Assembly: GCA_016713825.1 (NCBI GenBank)
Contig: JADJOJ010000007.1
Span: forward strand, 868,001-932,000
DNA from: Candidatus Leptofilum gracile
GTDB taxonomy: Bacteria > Chloroflexota > Anaerolineae > Promineifilales > Promineifilaceae
Reading direction: 5' to 3'
DNA length: 64,000 nt
Shown: piece after piece, positions 8,325 to 16,884 of the stretch
Position numbering within the stretch: position 1 is the first letter of the stretch
How the letters are laid out: each line of letters begins with the position of its first letter
Translations under genes and position numbers: made by a program
Notes under the pieces: generated by a model
Database searches by the model: none
Seen by the model: only the letters and a program-made list of their open reading frames with translations
What the model was told of the DNA's origin: nothing

Positions 8325-8533
8325 ACGGCCGTTGCCACCAACCCAATCATCCACAGCAGACGACACCAGCTGTCGCTGACCACCATAAATGAAAACTTGT
8401 AGGACGATTTGCAAAATCGCCCTACACTTACGTAGGAGACGACACCGGCTGTCGCCGACCACCACGAATGAAAATCAGCAGATTTACCAGATTTTAATCC
8501 GCGTTCATCTGCGGCCTATTTTGCCATTATTCG
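8325..8533. repeat. Repeat-rich intergenic region with 38-bp direct repeats
   Basis: Two 38-base copies at 8358-8395 and 8437-8474 (both starting AGACGACACC, a few mismatches) flank a short palindrome built on GTAGGACGATTTGCAAAATCG at 8399-8425. The gap continues with a TCCGCGTTCATCTGCGG element near 8500 that also appears near 20405 and 49205. No gene is seen. Confidence 0.7.
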
Positions 8534-8562
8534 TTCACGCCTTTTTCAAAGTATGTTATACT
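8534..8562 (+). promoter_or_regulatory. Candidate promoter of the 59-residue protein gene
   Basis: TTCACG and TATACT are separated by 17 bases and lie 47 bases upstream of the start codon. The match is to the sigma-70 consensus by eye only. Confidence 0.45.
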
Positions 8563-8608
8563 GGTGGGCGCAAAATAGCAGATTTTATGTATTAAGGAGT
8601 CCTTATCA

Positions 8609-8788
8609 ATGGCCAAGTTAAGAAAACGCCGTCAGCCAAAAAAGAAACTGCCACAGGTTAGCGAAAAGACACGCATCTATAATCGTAAGCGTACATTCGC
8701 CGAGAAATTTTTGATCGTTATGGGGGTTTTGATTGTACTGAGTATGGTACTGTCCCTGATCATCACCAACGCCGGGTCAGGTTTCTAA
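8609..8788 (+). CDS. Small basic single-pass membrane protein (59 aa)
   Basis: The ORF begins at ATG 8609 after AAGGAG and ends TAA at 8788. Its N-terminal 33 residues are very basic (MAKLRKRRQPKKKLPQ, then RIYNRKRTF). They are followed by one hydrophobic helix (FLIVMGVLIVLSMVLSLII) and a short tail. The charge distribution predicts N-in topology with the tail outside. A candidate promoter lies just upstream and a hairpin just downstream, so it looks like a real single-gene unit. I do not recognise the family. Confidence 0.72.
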   Translation: MAKLRKRRQPKKKLPQVSEKTRIYNRKRTFAEKFLIVMGVLIVLSMVLSLIITNAGSGF

Positions 8789-8807
8789 TTTTCGTGTTGT
8801 AACACGT

Positions 8808-8840
8808 CTCCCGGCACGTAGCTCAACTGCCTGCCGGGAG
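8808..8840. terminator. Hairpin between convergent genes
   Basis: CTCCCGGCA at 8808 pairs with TGCCGGGAG at 8832 across a 15-base loop. There is no strong T-run, so termination is likely but not certain. It could serve both the small gene and the leftward ridA. Confidence 0.5.
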
Positions 8841-8846
8841 CCCCGT

Positions 8847-9236
8847 TCACTCTACACAAATCGCATCCGCTTCAATTTCCACCAACATTTCTGGCTCAAT
8901 CAGCGAATTAACTTCCACCAGCGTAGCCGCTGGCCGAATTTGGGCAAAAAGCTCCCCATGTGCCCGCGCCACCTCATCCCAATCCGTCACGTCCGTCACA
9001 TAAATTCGTGTACGCACTACATCTTTCAACTCGGCCCCAGCTTTTTCTAAAGCAGCCTCAATTTTGCGCAAAATGTAGATAGTTTGCTCGTAAGGGTCAT
9101 CAACGCCAACCACTTTGCCATCACTATCGGCGGCCGTGGTGCCGGCTACGTGTACATATGGCCCCACGCGCACTGCACGTGAGTAACCCACAATGGATTC
9201 CCAAGGGGTCCCAGTTGAAATATTTGTGCGCATCAT
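8847..9236 (-). CDS. RidA family reactive intermediate deaminase-like protein
   Basis: The product has 129 residues from the start at 9236, where AAAGGAG lies six bases upstream. This matches the usual RidA length and makes the longer ORF start unnecessary. Family features are the N-terminal GTPWESIVGYSRAVRVG, then GTTAADSDG, and RIYVTDVTDWDEVARAHGELF. The segment RPAATLVEVNSLIEPEMLVEIEADAI contains the arginine (R of RPAAT) and the C-terminal glutamate region used in the trimer active site. RidA proteins hydrolyse enamine/imine intermediates from PLP enzymes. This one could be a RidA-like paralogue with another substrate. Confidence 0.85.
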   Translation of the reverse strand: MMRTNISTGTPWESIVGYSRAVRVGPYVHVAGTTAADSDGKVVGVDDPYEQTIYILRKIEAALEKAGAELKDVVRTRIYVTDVTDWDEVARAHGELFAQIRPAATLVEVNSLIEPEMLVEIEADAICVE

Positions 9237-9329
9237 AACCATCTCCTTTTGCTCCACGGCCGAATCAAAATGATGAACCGTGAGAAGGGATTGTAACAAA
9301 GTTAAGCAGGCACACCAAACCGGTTTTCG

Positions 9330-10754
9330 CTAGATCTGCACATCGCCCCTGGCCCACGCTTTGGGAAAATGGCTCTCAATCTGGTTCGATTTGGTGTGGA
9401 ACACGCCCAGGCCCAACGGATAATGCCGGTAGTTCATGATAACAAAGCCAGTATCTGTCAGCAGGTTGGTTTGTGCCGCCGCTGGCGTAAACGTTTGGCG
9501 CTGTAAATAGGCTTTGGCCTGGTCGCTGGTTAGCTCTATCACGTTGCGCGTGGCGTGCTGGCCCAGCAGCATCGTTGCTTCGGTGGTCATTTTGGCGTGG
9601 CGATGGCCTGTACGAATGAAAAACAGCCCCGGTGAATCGAGCCGCACGCCCGGAGGAAGCTGCAAACCGTTGTGAGCCAGGTACAGCCCGCGCTTGCTCC
9701 AGCGAACGGCCGTTACCCCCGCAAACACCTCCGCATCCATCCCAAACCGTTCCACCAACATGCCCAACCAGTTACCAGGGGATAAATCCCCAGGCTCCGT
9801 TGCCATCTGCAAAAACTGATTATCGTTTACCGATAACCGATCACCGCTCTTTTCCAGAACCGCCACAAAAAATCCCCCCGTGTCATTCTGCTGCGGCCAG
9901 ATGCGGCTGGCCAGGTGCAAATCCCGGTGCAGCGCCTGCCCTTGCCATTCGGTGAGCCCCGGTGATGCGCTTAAGCCAGGCACGGCAGCCGGGCAAAGCC
10001 GCAGGTCTGCACCCGCTTCACGCAAGACAGCATCCAGCACCAGCTCATTTTCCTCTGGAGCGAAGGTGCAGGTGGCGTACACAATGCGCCCACCAGGACG
10101 ACAAAGCTGCACGGCTTTACGCAGCAGTGCGGTTTGGATGCGAGCAATCTTTTTAGAAGTCCCCACAGAGGAGCGGGCCAGCACGCTGGGGTCTTTGCGG
10201 CAGGTTCCCTCACACGAACAGGGCACATCCACCATAATCTTGTCAAACAACCCCATCTCGGCAGGCAGGTTTGCCCCGTCGTGGATCAGAGTGGTGACGT
10301 TGACGAGGCCGATGCGGCTGAAGGCGTGACGGGCGGCGCGCATACGGCCGTTACTCCTGTCATTAGCAACCAGCGTCCCCCGGTTCTGCATCATCGCCCC
10401 CATTTGGGCCGTCTTGTTACCCGGCGCGGCGCACATGTCTAGCACCCGCTCCCCCGGCTGCGGATTCAGCAGCAGAGCGGGCAACAGCGCCGCTTCCTCC
10501 TGCACCTGGTACAGCCCCGCCAAATATTCCCAGCGCAGCCCTGGCATTACATCGTCTGGCAGGCGGAACGCGCCAGGGTACCAGGGCACCGGGGTTAGCG
10601 CCATGCCACCCTCCGCCATGAGGGTTTGCAGCTTGTCTGGCGTAATTTTGAGCGGATTGGCCCAGATGGTGGTGGGTAACGGCCGTTCCACTGCCGCCAC
10701 AAACCCAGCCCAATCCTCAATAATTTCCCGGTATCGCTCAAAATAATCTGTCAT
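9330..10754 (-). CDS. RsmF/NOL1-NOP2-Sun family rRNA (cytosine-C5) methyltransferase
   Basis: This 474-residue SAM-dependent RNA m5C methyltransferase has the SAM loop VLDMCAAPGNKTAQM near residue 105. Motif IV is VDVPCSCEGTCRKD, where the first cysteine assists release. Motif VI is YATCTFAPEENE, with the catalytic cysteine. The C-terminal half (about 300-474), including the FFIRTGHRHAKMT and YPLGLGVF regions, resembles the RNA-binding tail of RsmF rather than the shorter RsmB, which carries a NusB domain. The likely substrate is 16S rRNA, but the exact position is not readable. It is divergent from the nitroreductase gene. Confidence 0.85.
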   Translation of the reverse strand: MTDYFERYREIIEDWAGFVAAVERPLPTTIWANPLKITPDKLQTLMAEGGMALTPVPWYPGAFRLPDDVMPGLRWEYLAGLYQVQEEAALLPALLLNPQPGERVLDMCAAPGNKTAQMGAMMQNRGTLVANDRSNGRMRAARHAFSRIGLVNVTTLIHDGANLPAEMGLFDKIMVDVPCSCEGTCRKDPSVLARSSVGTSKKIARIQTALLRKAVQLCRPGGRIVYATCTFAPEENELVLDAVLREAGADLRLCPAAVPGLSASPGLTEWQGQALHRDLHLASRIWPQQNDTGGFFVAVLEKSGDRLSVNDNQFLQMATEPGDLSPGNWLGMLVERFGMDAEVFAGVTAVRWSKRGLYLAHNGLQLPPGVRLDSPGLFFIRTGHRHAKMTTEATMLLGQHATRNVIELTSDQAKAYLQRQTFTPAAAQTNLLTDTGFVIMNYRHYPLGLGVFHTKSNQIESHFPKAWARGDVQI

Positions 10755-10798
10755 AAAGTTGCCGCGCTCGCTCGTTGTGTCACAATAAAGTGACTGTC

Positions 10799-10850
10799 TG
10801 GTAATTAGGTAATTGAGCCGTTACGTAATTACCCAATTACTCAATTACAT
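10799..10850. repeat. TAATTGGG-family hairpin repeat in a divergent promoter gap
   Basis: GGTAATTAGGTAATTGAG is followed by GTAATTACCCAATTACTCAATTAC, an inverted copy. It lies between the divergent methyltransferase and nitroreductase starts, where it would be transcribed into the nitroreductase leader. Confidence 0.7.
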
Positions 10851-10866
10851 TCTTCAGGAGACCCAC

Positions 10867-11523
10867 ATGGACCTCACAACCGTAGACAAATTATTAACCA
10901 CCACCCGCTCCGTACGCAAACGGCTCGATCTAGATCGCCCCGTGCCGCCGGAAATAATCGAGGAATGTCTGGAGCGTGCGATTCAAGCGCCCACCGGCGG
11001 CAATTCGCAAGGTTGGCACTTTATGGTCGTTACCGATGCCGCCAAAAAGGCGCAAATTGGGGAGCTGTACAAGCAATCGTTCTTCATCTACGCCCGCTCC
11101 AATCAGGAGCAAGCAGAAAGCCGGGGCAACCGCGATCATGATCCTGAACAACAGGGCCGGGTGGTGAAATCGGCCGTTTACCTGGCACAAAACATGCACC
11201 GGGTGCCTGTCATGGTTATCCCTTGCATCGAGGGGCGCGTGGAACATGCCGGGCCGATGGCACAGGCCGGGCTATATGGCTCTATTTTGCCCGCCACCTG
11301 GTCCTTCATGTTTGCCTTGCGGGCGCGCGGGCTGGGCGCAGCCTGGACCACCCTGCATTTGCGCTACGAAAACGAAATTGCGGAAATTTTGGGGATTCCC
11401 AGCCAGATCACCCAGGCGGCGCTGCTGCCGGTGGCCTACTACACCGGCGATGATTTTCAGCCAGCCAAACGCGTTCCGGCCAAAAACGTAACATCTTGGG
11501 AAAGTTGGGGGGAAAAACGGTAG
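10867..11523 (+). CDS. Nitroreductase family FMN oxidoreductase
   Basis: The product has 218 residues from the ATG at 10867 with CAGGAG upstream. The longer ORF reads through the hairpin repeat and is rejected. TTRSVRKRLDLDRPVP near residue 10 and QAPTGGNSQGWHF near 40 are the FMN-binding elements of the nitroreductase fold. GLGAAWTTLHL (about 155) and the C-terminal AALLPVAYYTGDDF follow. Members reduce nitro, quinone or enone compounds using NAD(P)H, and the natural substrate is unknown. It ends just before a perfect 13-bp hairpin terminator. Confidence 0.85.
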   Translation: MDLTTVDKLLTTTRSVRKRLDLDRPVPPEIIEECLERAIQAPTGGNSQGWHFMVVTDAAKKAQIGELYKQSFFIYARSNQEQAESRGNRDHDPEQQGRVVKSAVYLAQNMHRVPVMVIPCIEGRVEHAGPMAQAGLYGSILPATWSFMFALRARGLGAAWTTLHLRYENEIAEILGIPSQITQAALLPVAYYTGDDFQPAKRVPAKNVTSWESWGEKR

Positions 11524-11536
11524 ACGATAGCGCTAA

Positions 11537-11568
11537 TTTCCCCGGAAACTGTGTCGTTTCCGGGGAAA
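11537..11568. terminator. Perfect 13-bp hairpin between convergent genes
   Basis: TTTCCCCGGAAAC pairs perfectly with GTTTCCGGGGAAA across a six-base loop. It lies 14 bases after the nitroreductase stop and 18 bases from the end of the leftward gene. Confidence 0.7.
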
Positions 11569-11586
11569 TGGATCAAGCGTGCTGTT

Positions 11587-12165
11587 TTACTCTAGCGAAT
11601 CGAGGAAGCGACCGATGCCGTCCTCGTCCCAGCTGTCGCGGGGGCCCATAATCATGAGCATGGCCGGGCTGCCGCTTTTGGCTTCAAAGACGCCTAAAAT
11701 CTGCCGAAAGCCGGTTCCGTTCTCATCGGAACCTTCATAGGTGCCCAGGGTAACGGTTTGGCCATTGATGGTGACATCTTCACTGCCCACAAACTCTAGA
11801 TTGACGTTTTGGTTGCCGGTCTGGTTGGCAAAGGCATCACGCATCTGCTGCTGCATCTGCTCCTCATCGCCAGCCAGCGAGGCGGGGAATTCGGCCAGCA
11901 TAATCATGGATTGTTCATTGGTGCCTGTGATAAAAGCCATACGGAAACCAAGGAAGTTCATCGCCCCTTGCTCTTCATAGCCGGAGGGCAAATCATAATC
12001 CACGATGTCGCTGGCCACGTCGGCCGCGGCAGCGGGATCATCAACGCTTTCCGCGAAGTTCTCGAACATGCGGGGCAGCACCAGGGCAGCCACAATGGCA
12101 ATAAGGCAGCACACGGCCAAGATACCGCCGATGATGCCAACCACAATCTTTGTATTCCGACTCAT
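11587..12165 (-). CDS. Unknown membrane-anchored protein (192 aa)
   Basis: The protein starts with a single transmembrane helix (VVGIIGGILAVCCLIAIVAALVL) and has an acidic extracytoplasmic domain of about 160 residues with no recognised motif. The segments GFRMAFITGTNEQSMIMLAEF and FRQILGVFEAKSGSPAMLMIMGP look like the beta-rich core of a small globular domain. AGGTTTTTC precedes the ATG. It is convergent with the nitroreductase gene and divergent from aroF. I do not recognise a family. Confidence 0.7.
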   Translation of the reverse strand: MSRNTKIVVGIIGGILAVCCLIAIVAALVLPRMFENFAESVDDPAAAADVASDIVDYDLPSGYEEQGAMNFLGFRMAFITGTNEQSMIMLAEFPASLAGDEEQMQQQMRDAFANQTGNQNVNLEFVGSEDVTINGQTVTLGTYEGSDENGTGFRQILGVFEAKSGSPAMLMIMGPRDSWDEDGIGRFLDSLE

Positions 12166-12317
12166 TGAAAAACCTCCATATGTGAAAATGGCAACGGCCG
12201 TACCGCACCATTATGTAAATAAATTGATAAATTTCAGGGAATCAACCGGTATTAAAGACCGTATCGACCTGTTTTGTCAACCAAGATAAAGAACCAGTTA
12301 AACGGCCGTTACAAAAA

Positions 12318-12347
12318 TTGACCCTGGCCCTTAAAGTTTAGTATAAT
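12318..12347 (+). promoter_or_regulatory. Candidate sigma-70 promoter of the DAHP synthase gene
   Basis: TTGACC and TATAAT are separated by 18 bases and end 63 bases upstream of the GTG start. It is the best consensus promoter I see in the window. Confidence 0.65.
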
Positions 12348-12410
12348 TCGTTCAAAATATTTTGAAAGTTACGCAACCTCACCCAATGAGGTGCAAAAAC
12401 AAGGATAAGC

Positions 12411-13247
12411 GTGAATACCTTGCCCGATTTTCAAACAGTTGCCACAATGAAAACGGCCGTTGCCACAAAACCTGTCCCCATTACGTCTGAATTTGCCATT
12501 GGTAGCAGCGATGTGGTGCTGATGGCTGGCCCCTGCTCCGTTGAAAGCTATGCCCAGACCCGCGCGGCAGCCGAAGCCGTGGCCCGCGTCGGCGGGCGCG
12601 TGCTGCGCGGTGGCGCGTTTAAGCCCCGCACCTCGCCAGACAGCTTCCAAGGGTTGGGCCAACCTGGGCTGGAAATTTTACGCGACGTCGCCGACGAATT
12701 TGGCCTGCTGGTTATTACCGAAGCGCTGGCGGTGGAGCACGTGCCGCTGGTGGCCCGCTATGCCGACATCATCCAGCTGGGCAGCCGGAATATGCAGCAT
12801 TACCCGCTGCTGTGGGCCGTGGGCGAACTGGAAAAGCCGGTGCTGCTCAAGCGCGGCTTTATGTCAACTATTGACGAATGGCTTAAAGCGGCCGAACATA
12901 TCAGCAGCCGGGGCAACCAGAACATCATTTTGTGCGAGCGGGGCATTCGCACGTTTGAAACGGCTACGCGCAACACGCTGGACACAAATGGCATTGCCCT
13001 GGTCAAACAGAACAGCCCCTACCCCGTTATTGCCGATCCCAGCCATGCCACCGGCCGCGCCGACCTGGTGCTGCCCGCTGCCCGCGCCGCCCTGGCCGCC
13101 GGGGCCGATGGCCTGCTGGTAGAGTTCCATCCCGACCCGGCCCACGCCCTATCGGACGGCGAACAATCGCTGCCGCTGAGTATGCTGCCCCAATTTGTGG
13201 CGGAGATGGGGAAGATTACGGCCGTTTTCAACCGCAATTTCACCTGA
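12411..13247 (+). CDS. aroF: 3-deoxy-7-phosphoheptulonate synthase (type I-beta)
   Basis: DAHP synthase condenses phosphoenolpyruvate and erythrose 4-phosphate in the first step of aromatic amino acid synthesis. The 278-residue product carries MAGPCSVES (metal and PEP site), GAFKPRTSPDSFQG, LGSRNMQHYPLL and LLKRG, and closes with PSHATGRADLV and EFHPDPAHALSDG. It lacks an N-terminal ferredoxin-like regulatory domain, having only about 30 unstructured residues, so ACT-type feedback is not expected. It starts with GTG after AAGGAT. An ATG at 12447 is a possible alternative. trpB and trpF occur elsewhere in the window but not in an operon with it. Confidence 0.92.
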   Translation: MNTLPDFQTVATMKTAVATKPVPITSEFAIGSSDVVLMAGPCSVESYAQTRAAAEAVARVGGRVLRGGAFKPRTSPDSFQGLGQPGLEILRDVADEFGLLVITEALAVEHVPLVARYADIIQLGSRNMQHYPLLWAVGELEKPVLLKRGFMSTIDEWLKAAEHISSRGNQNIILCERGIRTFETATRNTLDTNGIALVKQNSPYPVIADPSHATGRADLVLPAARAALAAGADGLLVEFHPDPAHALSDGEQSLPLSMLPQFVAEMGKITAVFNRNFT

Positions 13248-13261
13248 TTCATCTCAAAAGA

Positions 13262-13318
13262 GATTGGCGATTAGAGATTGGAGATTGCCAATCTCTAATC
13301 GCCAATCTCCAATCTCCT
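13262..13318. repeat. GATTGG-family hairpin repeat
   Basis: GATTGGCGATTAGAGATTGG at 13262-13281 is followed, after six bases, by its perfect 20-base reverse complement at 13288-13307. A further AATCTCC word runs up to the DedA-like start codon. It forms the whole gap after aroF and could act as a terminator or RNA-stabilising hairpin. Confidence 0.8.
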
Positions 13319-13319
13319 T

Positions 13320-13772
13320 ATGACCGATTTTATCTTTAGCCTGGGCTATTTTGGGCTGTTTCTCATCAGCTTTTTGTCTGCTTCGCTGCTGCCGCTGGCC
13401 TCTGAACTGTTTGTGTTGGGGATGCCGCCGCTGGGTTACAACGCCTGGGTAGTGATGCTGGTGGCCACGCTGGGCAGCTACAGTGGCTCTGTGCTGAATT
13501 ACTATATTGGCAAAAAAGGGACCGATTTTGTGTTGGGTCGGTATGCCAAAATTGACCCCAAAACGTGGACCAGAGCTGAAAAATTTTACGAGCGTTGGGG
13601 GCCGGTGGCCCTTTTTTTCTCCTGGGTGCCGTTTATTGGGGATCCGTTAACGGCCGTTGCTGGCGCACTCCACATGCATCTGGGCACCTTTAGCTTTTGG
13701 GTGCTCTTTGGCAAAACGCTGCGCTACCTGGTGCTGCTCGGCATCGGCTCTCGCTTCCTGGATATTTTCTAA
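13320..13772 (+). CDS. DedA/VTT-family membrane protein (YqaA-like)
   Basis: This small (150 aa) inner-membrane protein of the SNARE-associated/VTT superfamily has re-entrant-loop sequences LLPLASELFVLGMPPLGY and FFSWVPFIGDPLTAVAGALHM. The glycine/proline pattern and the RWGPVALFFSW arginine are typical of YqaA. Relatives act as lipid scramblases or undecaprenyl-phosphate transporters. The specific role is unknown. The ribosome site AATCTCCTT is poor because the hairpin repeat abuts the start codon. Confidence 0.82.
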   Translation: MTDFIFSLGYFGLFLISFLSASLLPLASELFVLGMPPLGYNAWVVMLVATLGSYSGSVLNYYIGKKGTDFVLGRYAKIDPKTWTRAEKFYERWGPVALFFSWVPFIGDPLTAVAGALHMHLGTFSFWVLFGKTLRYLVLLGIGSRFLDIF

Positions 13773-13887
13773 ACCGCGTTGACAGAACTTTGTTAGATAA
13801 GTCGCCCCAGCTTGTACTATAATCTGCCTATTATTCAACAAGAAGCAGCTAACTATCCAAATTACTACACGCAAAAAGGAGCATCAC

Positions 13888-14763
13888 GTGAAATTTATCG
13901 ATCTCACTATTCCCCTCGGCATTGGCACCCCACCCTGGCCAACCTATGAACCACTGCAAGTAAAGTATTTCAAGCGGCTCGCCCCCAACGGGGCCAATGG
14001 CCAGGTGGTTACCCACAGCAACCACGTGGGCACCCATCTGGACGGCGAAATTCATTTCTACACCCCCGGCAAAGATATTGCCCAGCTCGACTTCAACTTT
14101 TTGGCTGGCGAGGCGGCCATCGTTGATTTGAGTGACGTGTGCGGCGATTACGACGTGTACACGCCAGCCATGATTGAAGAGCGCGTAGAAGTGCGCGAAG
14201 GTGACATTCTCATCATCCACACGGGCTACCACCATTTTGGCTGGGACCAGCCGTACGGCAACGAGGTGCGCTACATGGTGATGCACCCTGGCCCGGACGC
14301 TCGCTTTGCCCAATGGTGCATTGATAAAAAAATCAAGTGGATTGGCGTGGACTGCGGCAGCGCCGATCATCCAATGAACACCAAGATTCGCGATTGGATG
14401 CCCGCCCAGGCGGACGATGCCGACGCCCATTTCCGCCAGAAGTACGGCAAGCCGCTGGCGGACTATTTCACCAAAGATATGTACCAGATGATGCATTTGT
14501 GGATGTTCGACAAGGGAATTATTCACGCAGAGTGCGTGGGCGGCGACATTGACCTGCTGGTAAACCGGCGGGTGCCCGTGGGCTGCTTCCCCTGGCGCTT
14601 TGTGGATGGCGAGGCCAGCATTGCCCGCATTGTGGCGATGGTGGACGATGACGAGTATGATGAGTTGATGGCCAAGAAAGCCACCATGCCCAAAACCAAG
14701 TTCGGCGACTGCTACGACCCGGTTCATGTGGAGCGGCTGGGCGGTCGCGGTTCGGTGTACTAA
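13888..14763 (+). CDS. Cyclase family protein (kynurenine formamidase-like metal hydrolase)
   Basis: The 291-residue product contains HVGTHLDGEIHFYTPG near residue 50, the HxGTHxDxxxH metal-binding motif of the cyclase/KynB family. The N-terminal FIDLTIPLG is also typical. Members hydrolyse N-formylkynurenine, isatin or other amides, or dehydrate polyketides. This one is longer than KynB (about 210) and has an insertion with KWIGVDCGSADHPMNT, so its substrate is uncertain. The GTG start is supported by AAAAAGGAG. Confidence 0.85.
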   Translation: MKFIDLTIPLGIGTPPWPTYEPLQVKYFKRLAPNGANGQVVTHSNHVGTHLDGEIHFYTPGKDIAQLDFNFLAGEAAIVDLSDVCGDYDVYTPAMIEERVEVREGDILIIHTGYHHFGWDQPYGNEVRYMVMHPGPDARFAQWCIDKKIKWIGVDCGSADHPMNTKIRDWMPAQADDADAHFRQKYGKPLADYFTKDMYQMMHLWMFDKGIIHAECVGGDIDLLVNRRVPVGCFPWRFVDGEASIARIVAMVDDDEYDELMAKKATMPKTKFGDCYDPVHVERLGGRGSVY

Positions 14764-14770
14764 TTTTTTG

Positions 14771-14829
14771 GCCACAGAGGGCACAGAGGTTTAGAAGCGT
14801 TTCTCTTTTTGCTCACTGTTCTCTGTGGC
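14771..14829. repeat. CACAGAG-type inverted repeat
   Basis: GCCACAGAG at 14771 and CTCTGTGGC at 14821 frame a 41-base loop that contains a second CACAGAGG copy. Related CGCAGAG elements lie near 15500 and 31840. It occupies the gap after the cyclase gene. Confidence 0.6.
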
Positions 14830-14908
14830 TATTTTTACGCTTATACAATTGGGTATTGAGTCGGGCAAGCTTTGAAGCTTAACCGACGCTTGTTTGAGAC
14901 CTCTTGAA

Positions 14909-15430
14909 ATGAAAAATAATCCTTTGTTTACGGCCGTTCCCACCCTCCCCTCACTCCTGGAAACGGCCAATCATGTTGACATAAAAACAATAACCAGCGA
15001 TGTGCCCCTTCGTGAATTTATCGCCGGAATGATCTCTTACAGCCCGAGTTGGCTCAAGTTTTTGTACGGCTTGCGCTGGTTTTTTGTGCGACTATTGGGG
15101 ATGAAGCAGGAAAGCATGCCCCAAGAGCTAACGATGCGGCCCAAAAATGTCTCTTTTGAAGTTGGGGAACCAGCCGCCTTTTTCACGGTAAAAATGGCAA
15201 AAGAAGACAAATTTTGGTTTGCGGGAATCACAGAATCGCACCTGACGGCCCATTTGGGCGTGGTGGTAGAACCAGGCCAGCCCCGCCGTTTTCATGTGGT
15301 GACGATTGTGCATTACCATCGCTGGACGGGACCGGTGTACTTTAATGTGATACGGCCGTTTCACCACATCGTCGTCCGGCAAATGATGAAGGCGGGCGTA
15401 CAGCAGCCGCTACGCTTGCAGGAAGCTTAA
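14909..15430 (+). CDS. DUF2867 family protein
   Basis: The product has 173 residues counted from the ATG at 14909. A TTG five codons upstream is an alternative. The sequence FEVGEPAAFFTVKMAKEDKFW, AGITESHLTAHLGVV and the basic-aromatic C-terminus (YFNVIRPFHHIVVRQMM) match DUF2867, a family of unknown function often found near NAD-dependent epimerases. It is convergent with trpB. No strong ribosome site is seen. Confidence 0.72.
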   Translation: MKNNPLFTAVPTLPSLLETANHVDIKTITSDVPLREFIAGMISYSPSWLKFLYGLRWFFVRLLGMKQESMPQELTMRPKNVSFEVGEPAAFFTVKMAKEDKFWFAGITESHLTAHLGVVVEPGQPRRFHVVTIVHYHRWTGPVYFNVIRPFHHIVVRQMMKAGVQQPLRLQEA

Positions 15431-15554
15431 AAGCGACAAGAACTGGCGGGACAAAGCAGCAAAACAGATTTCGGCTCACTCACTTTTTGCCTCCTGCTGC
15501 CAATCTCTGCGGTCTCCGCGCCTCTGCGGTGAAATCACCCTTTTTCAGTCCAAT

Positions 15555-16760
15555 TTATAAATCCAACGCACTCATCACCGTGTTCAAATCTTTGTCGCCG
15601 CGACCGCTCATGTTTACCAAAATGATTTGGTCCGGGCGCATTTTCGGCGCTTGCTTGAGCGCTTCGGCCACGGCGTGGCTCGACTCCAGCGCCGGAATGA
15701 TGCCCTCCGTTTTGCACAACGTTTGGAACGCTGCCAGCGCCTCCTCGTCGGTGGCGTAGGTGTAGAAGGCGCGCTCTTCGTCGCGCAGCAGGGCGTGTTC
15801 TGGCCCCACGCTGGGGTAATCCAGCCCGGCGCTGATGCTGTGTGTCTCCCTGATCTGGCCATCGGCCGTCTGCATCACATAGCTTTTGGTGCCATGCAAA
15901 ACGCCCACGCGGGCGATGTTCATGTCGGCAAAGCGGGCGGCGTGTTTGCCGCCGCTGATCCCCTCGCCGCCCGCCTCCACGCCGATGAGGTCCACACCAT
16001 CGTCGTTGCGGAAGGCGTGGAAGATGCCCATGGCGTTGCTGCCGCCGCCCACGCAGGCGATGATCGTGTCGGGCAAGCGACCTACCTCGTCCAGCATCTG
16101 CTGCCGAGCCTCATGCCCAATCACGCTTTGGAAGTCACGCACCATCATCGGATACGGGTGCGGCCCCAGGACGGAGCCAAGCAGGTAGTGGGTGGTTTCT
16201 ACATTGGTCACCCAGTCACGAATCGCCTCGTTGATGGCGTCTTTGAGCGTTTTGCTGCCGCTTTCCACCGCGCGCACTTCGGCACCCAGCAGCTTCATGC
16301 GGTAGACGTTGGGCTGCTGGCGGGCAATATCCACGCTGCCCATGTAGACGATGCATTCCAGCCCCAGCAAAGCACAAGCGGTGGCGGTGCCCACGCCGTG
16401 CTGCCCCGCCCCCGTCTCGGCGACGATGCGGGTTTTGCCCATGCGTTGGGCCAGCAGCGCCTGCCCCAGCGCGTTGTTGATTTTGTGCGCCCCGGTGTGG
16501 TTCAAATCTTCCCGCTTGAAGTAGATTTGGGCGCCGCCCAGGCTGGCGGAGAGGCGTTTGGCGTGGGTGAGTGGAGACGGCCGTCCCACATAACTCTTCA
16601 GCAAATGGTTAAACTCGGCCATAAACGCCTCGTCCTGGCGCACCTCATCGTAGACGCGGATGAGTTCATCCAGGGCAGGCATGAGGGTTTCGGGTACAAA
16701 CTGGCCGCCGTATGGGCCAAATTTGCCGCGTTCATCGGGAACTGGTGCAGATTGAATCAT
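15555..16760 (-). CDS. trpB: Tryptophan synthase beta chain
   Basis: TrpB is the PLP enzyme that condenses indole with serine. The 401-residue product starts at 16760, with GAGGAAAATCCG upstream. An ATG nine codons earlier is less likely. KFGPYGGQFVPETL opens the protein. The PLP lysine is in HTGAHKINNALGQALLAQRMGK, GAGQHGVGTATA is the gate region, and CVGGGSNAMGIFHAF is the phosphate-binding loop. SAGLDYPSVGPEHA and the C-terminal LVNMSGRGDKD complete the family. TrpA is not adjacent, which is not unusual in this lineage. Confidence 0.95.
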   Translation of the reverse strand: MIQSAPVPDERGKFGPYGGQFVPETLMPALDELIRVYDEVRQDEAFMAEFNHLLKSYVGRPSPLTHAKRLSASLGGAQIYFKREDLNHTGAHKINNALGQALLAQRMGKTRIVAETGAGQHGVGTATACALLGLECIVYMGSVDIARQQPNVYRMKLLGAEVRAVESGSKTLKDAINEAIRDWVTNVETTHYLLGSVLGPHPYPMMVRDFQSVIGHEARQQMLDEVGRLPDTIIACVGGGSNAMGIFHAFRNDDGVDLIGVEAGGEGISGGKHAARFADMNIARVGVLHGTKSYVMQTADGQIRETHSISAGLDYPSVGPEHALLRDEERAFYTYATDEEALAAFQTLCKTEGIIPALESSHAVAEALKQAPKMRPDQIILVNMSGRGDKDLNTVMSALDL

Positions 16761-16884
16761 CGGATTTTCCTCGTGAAAAGATTTCAAAAGTCTTGGCAGC
16801 TACTTTGCTTACACCAGAAGAATCTGAGACTTTTGAAATCTGGTTTTGTGAGGCTGATTATAGCAAGGGGCGGGGATTGTGGGG

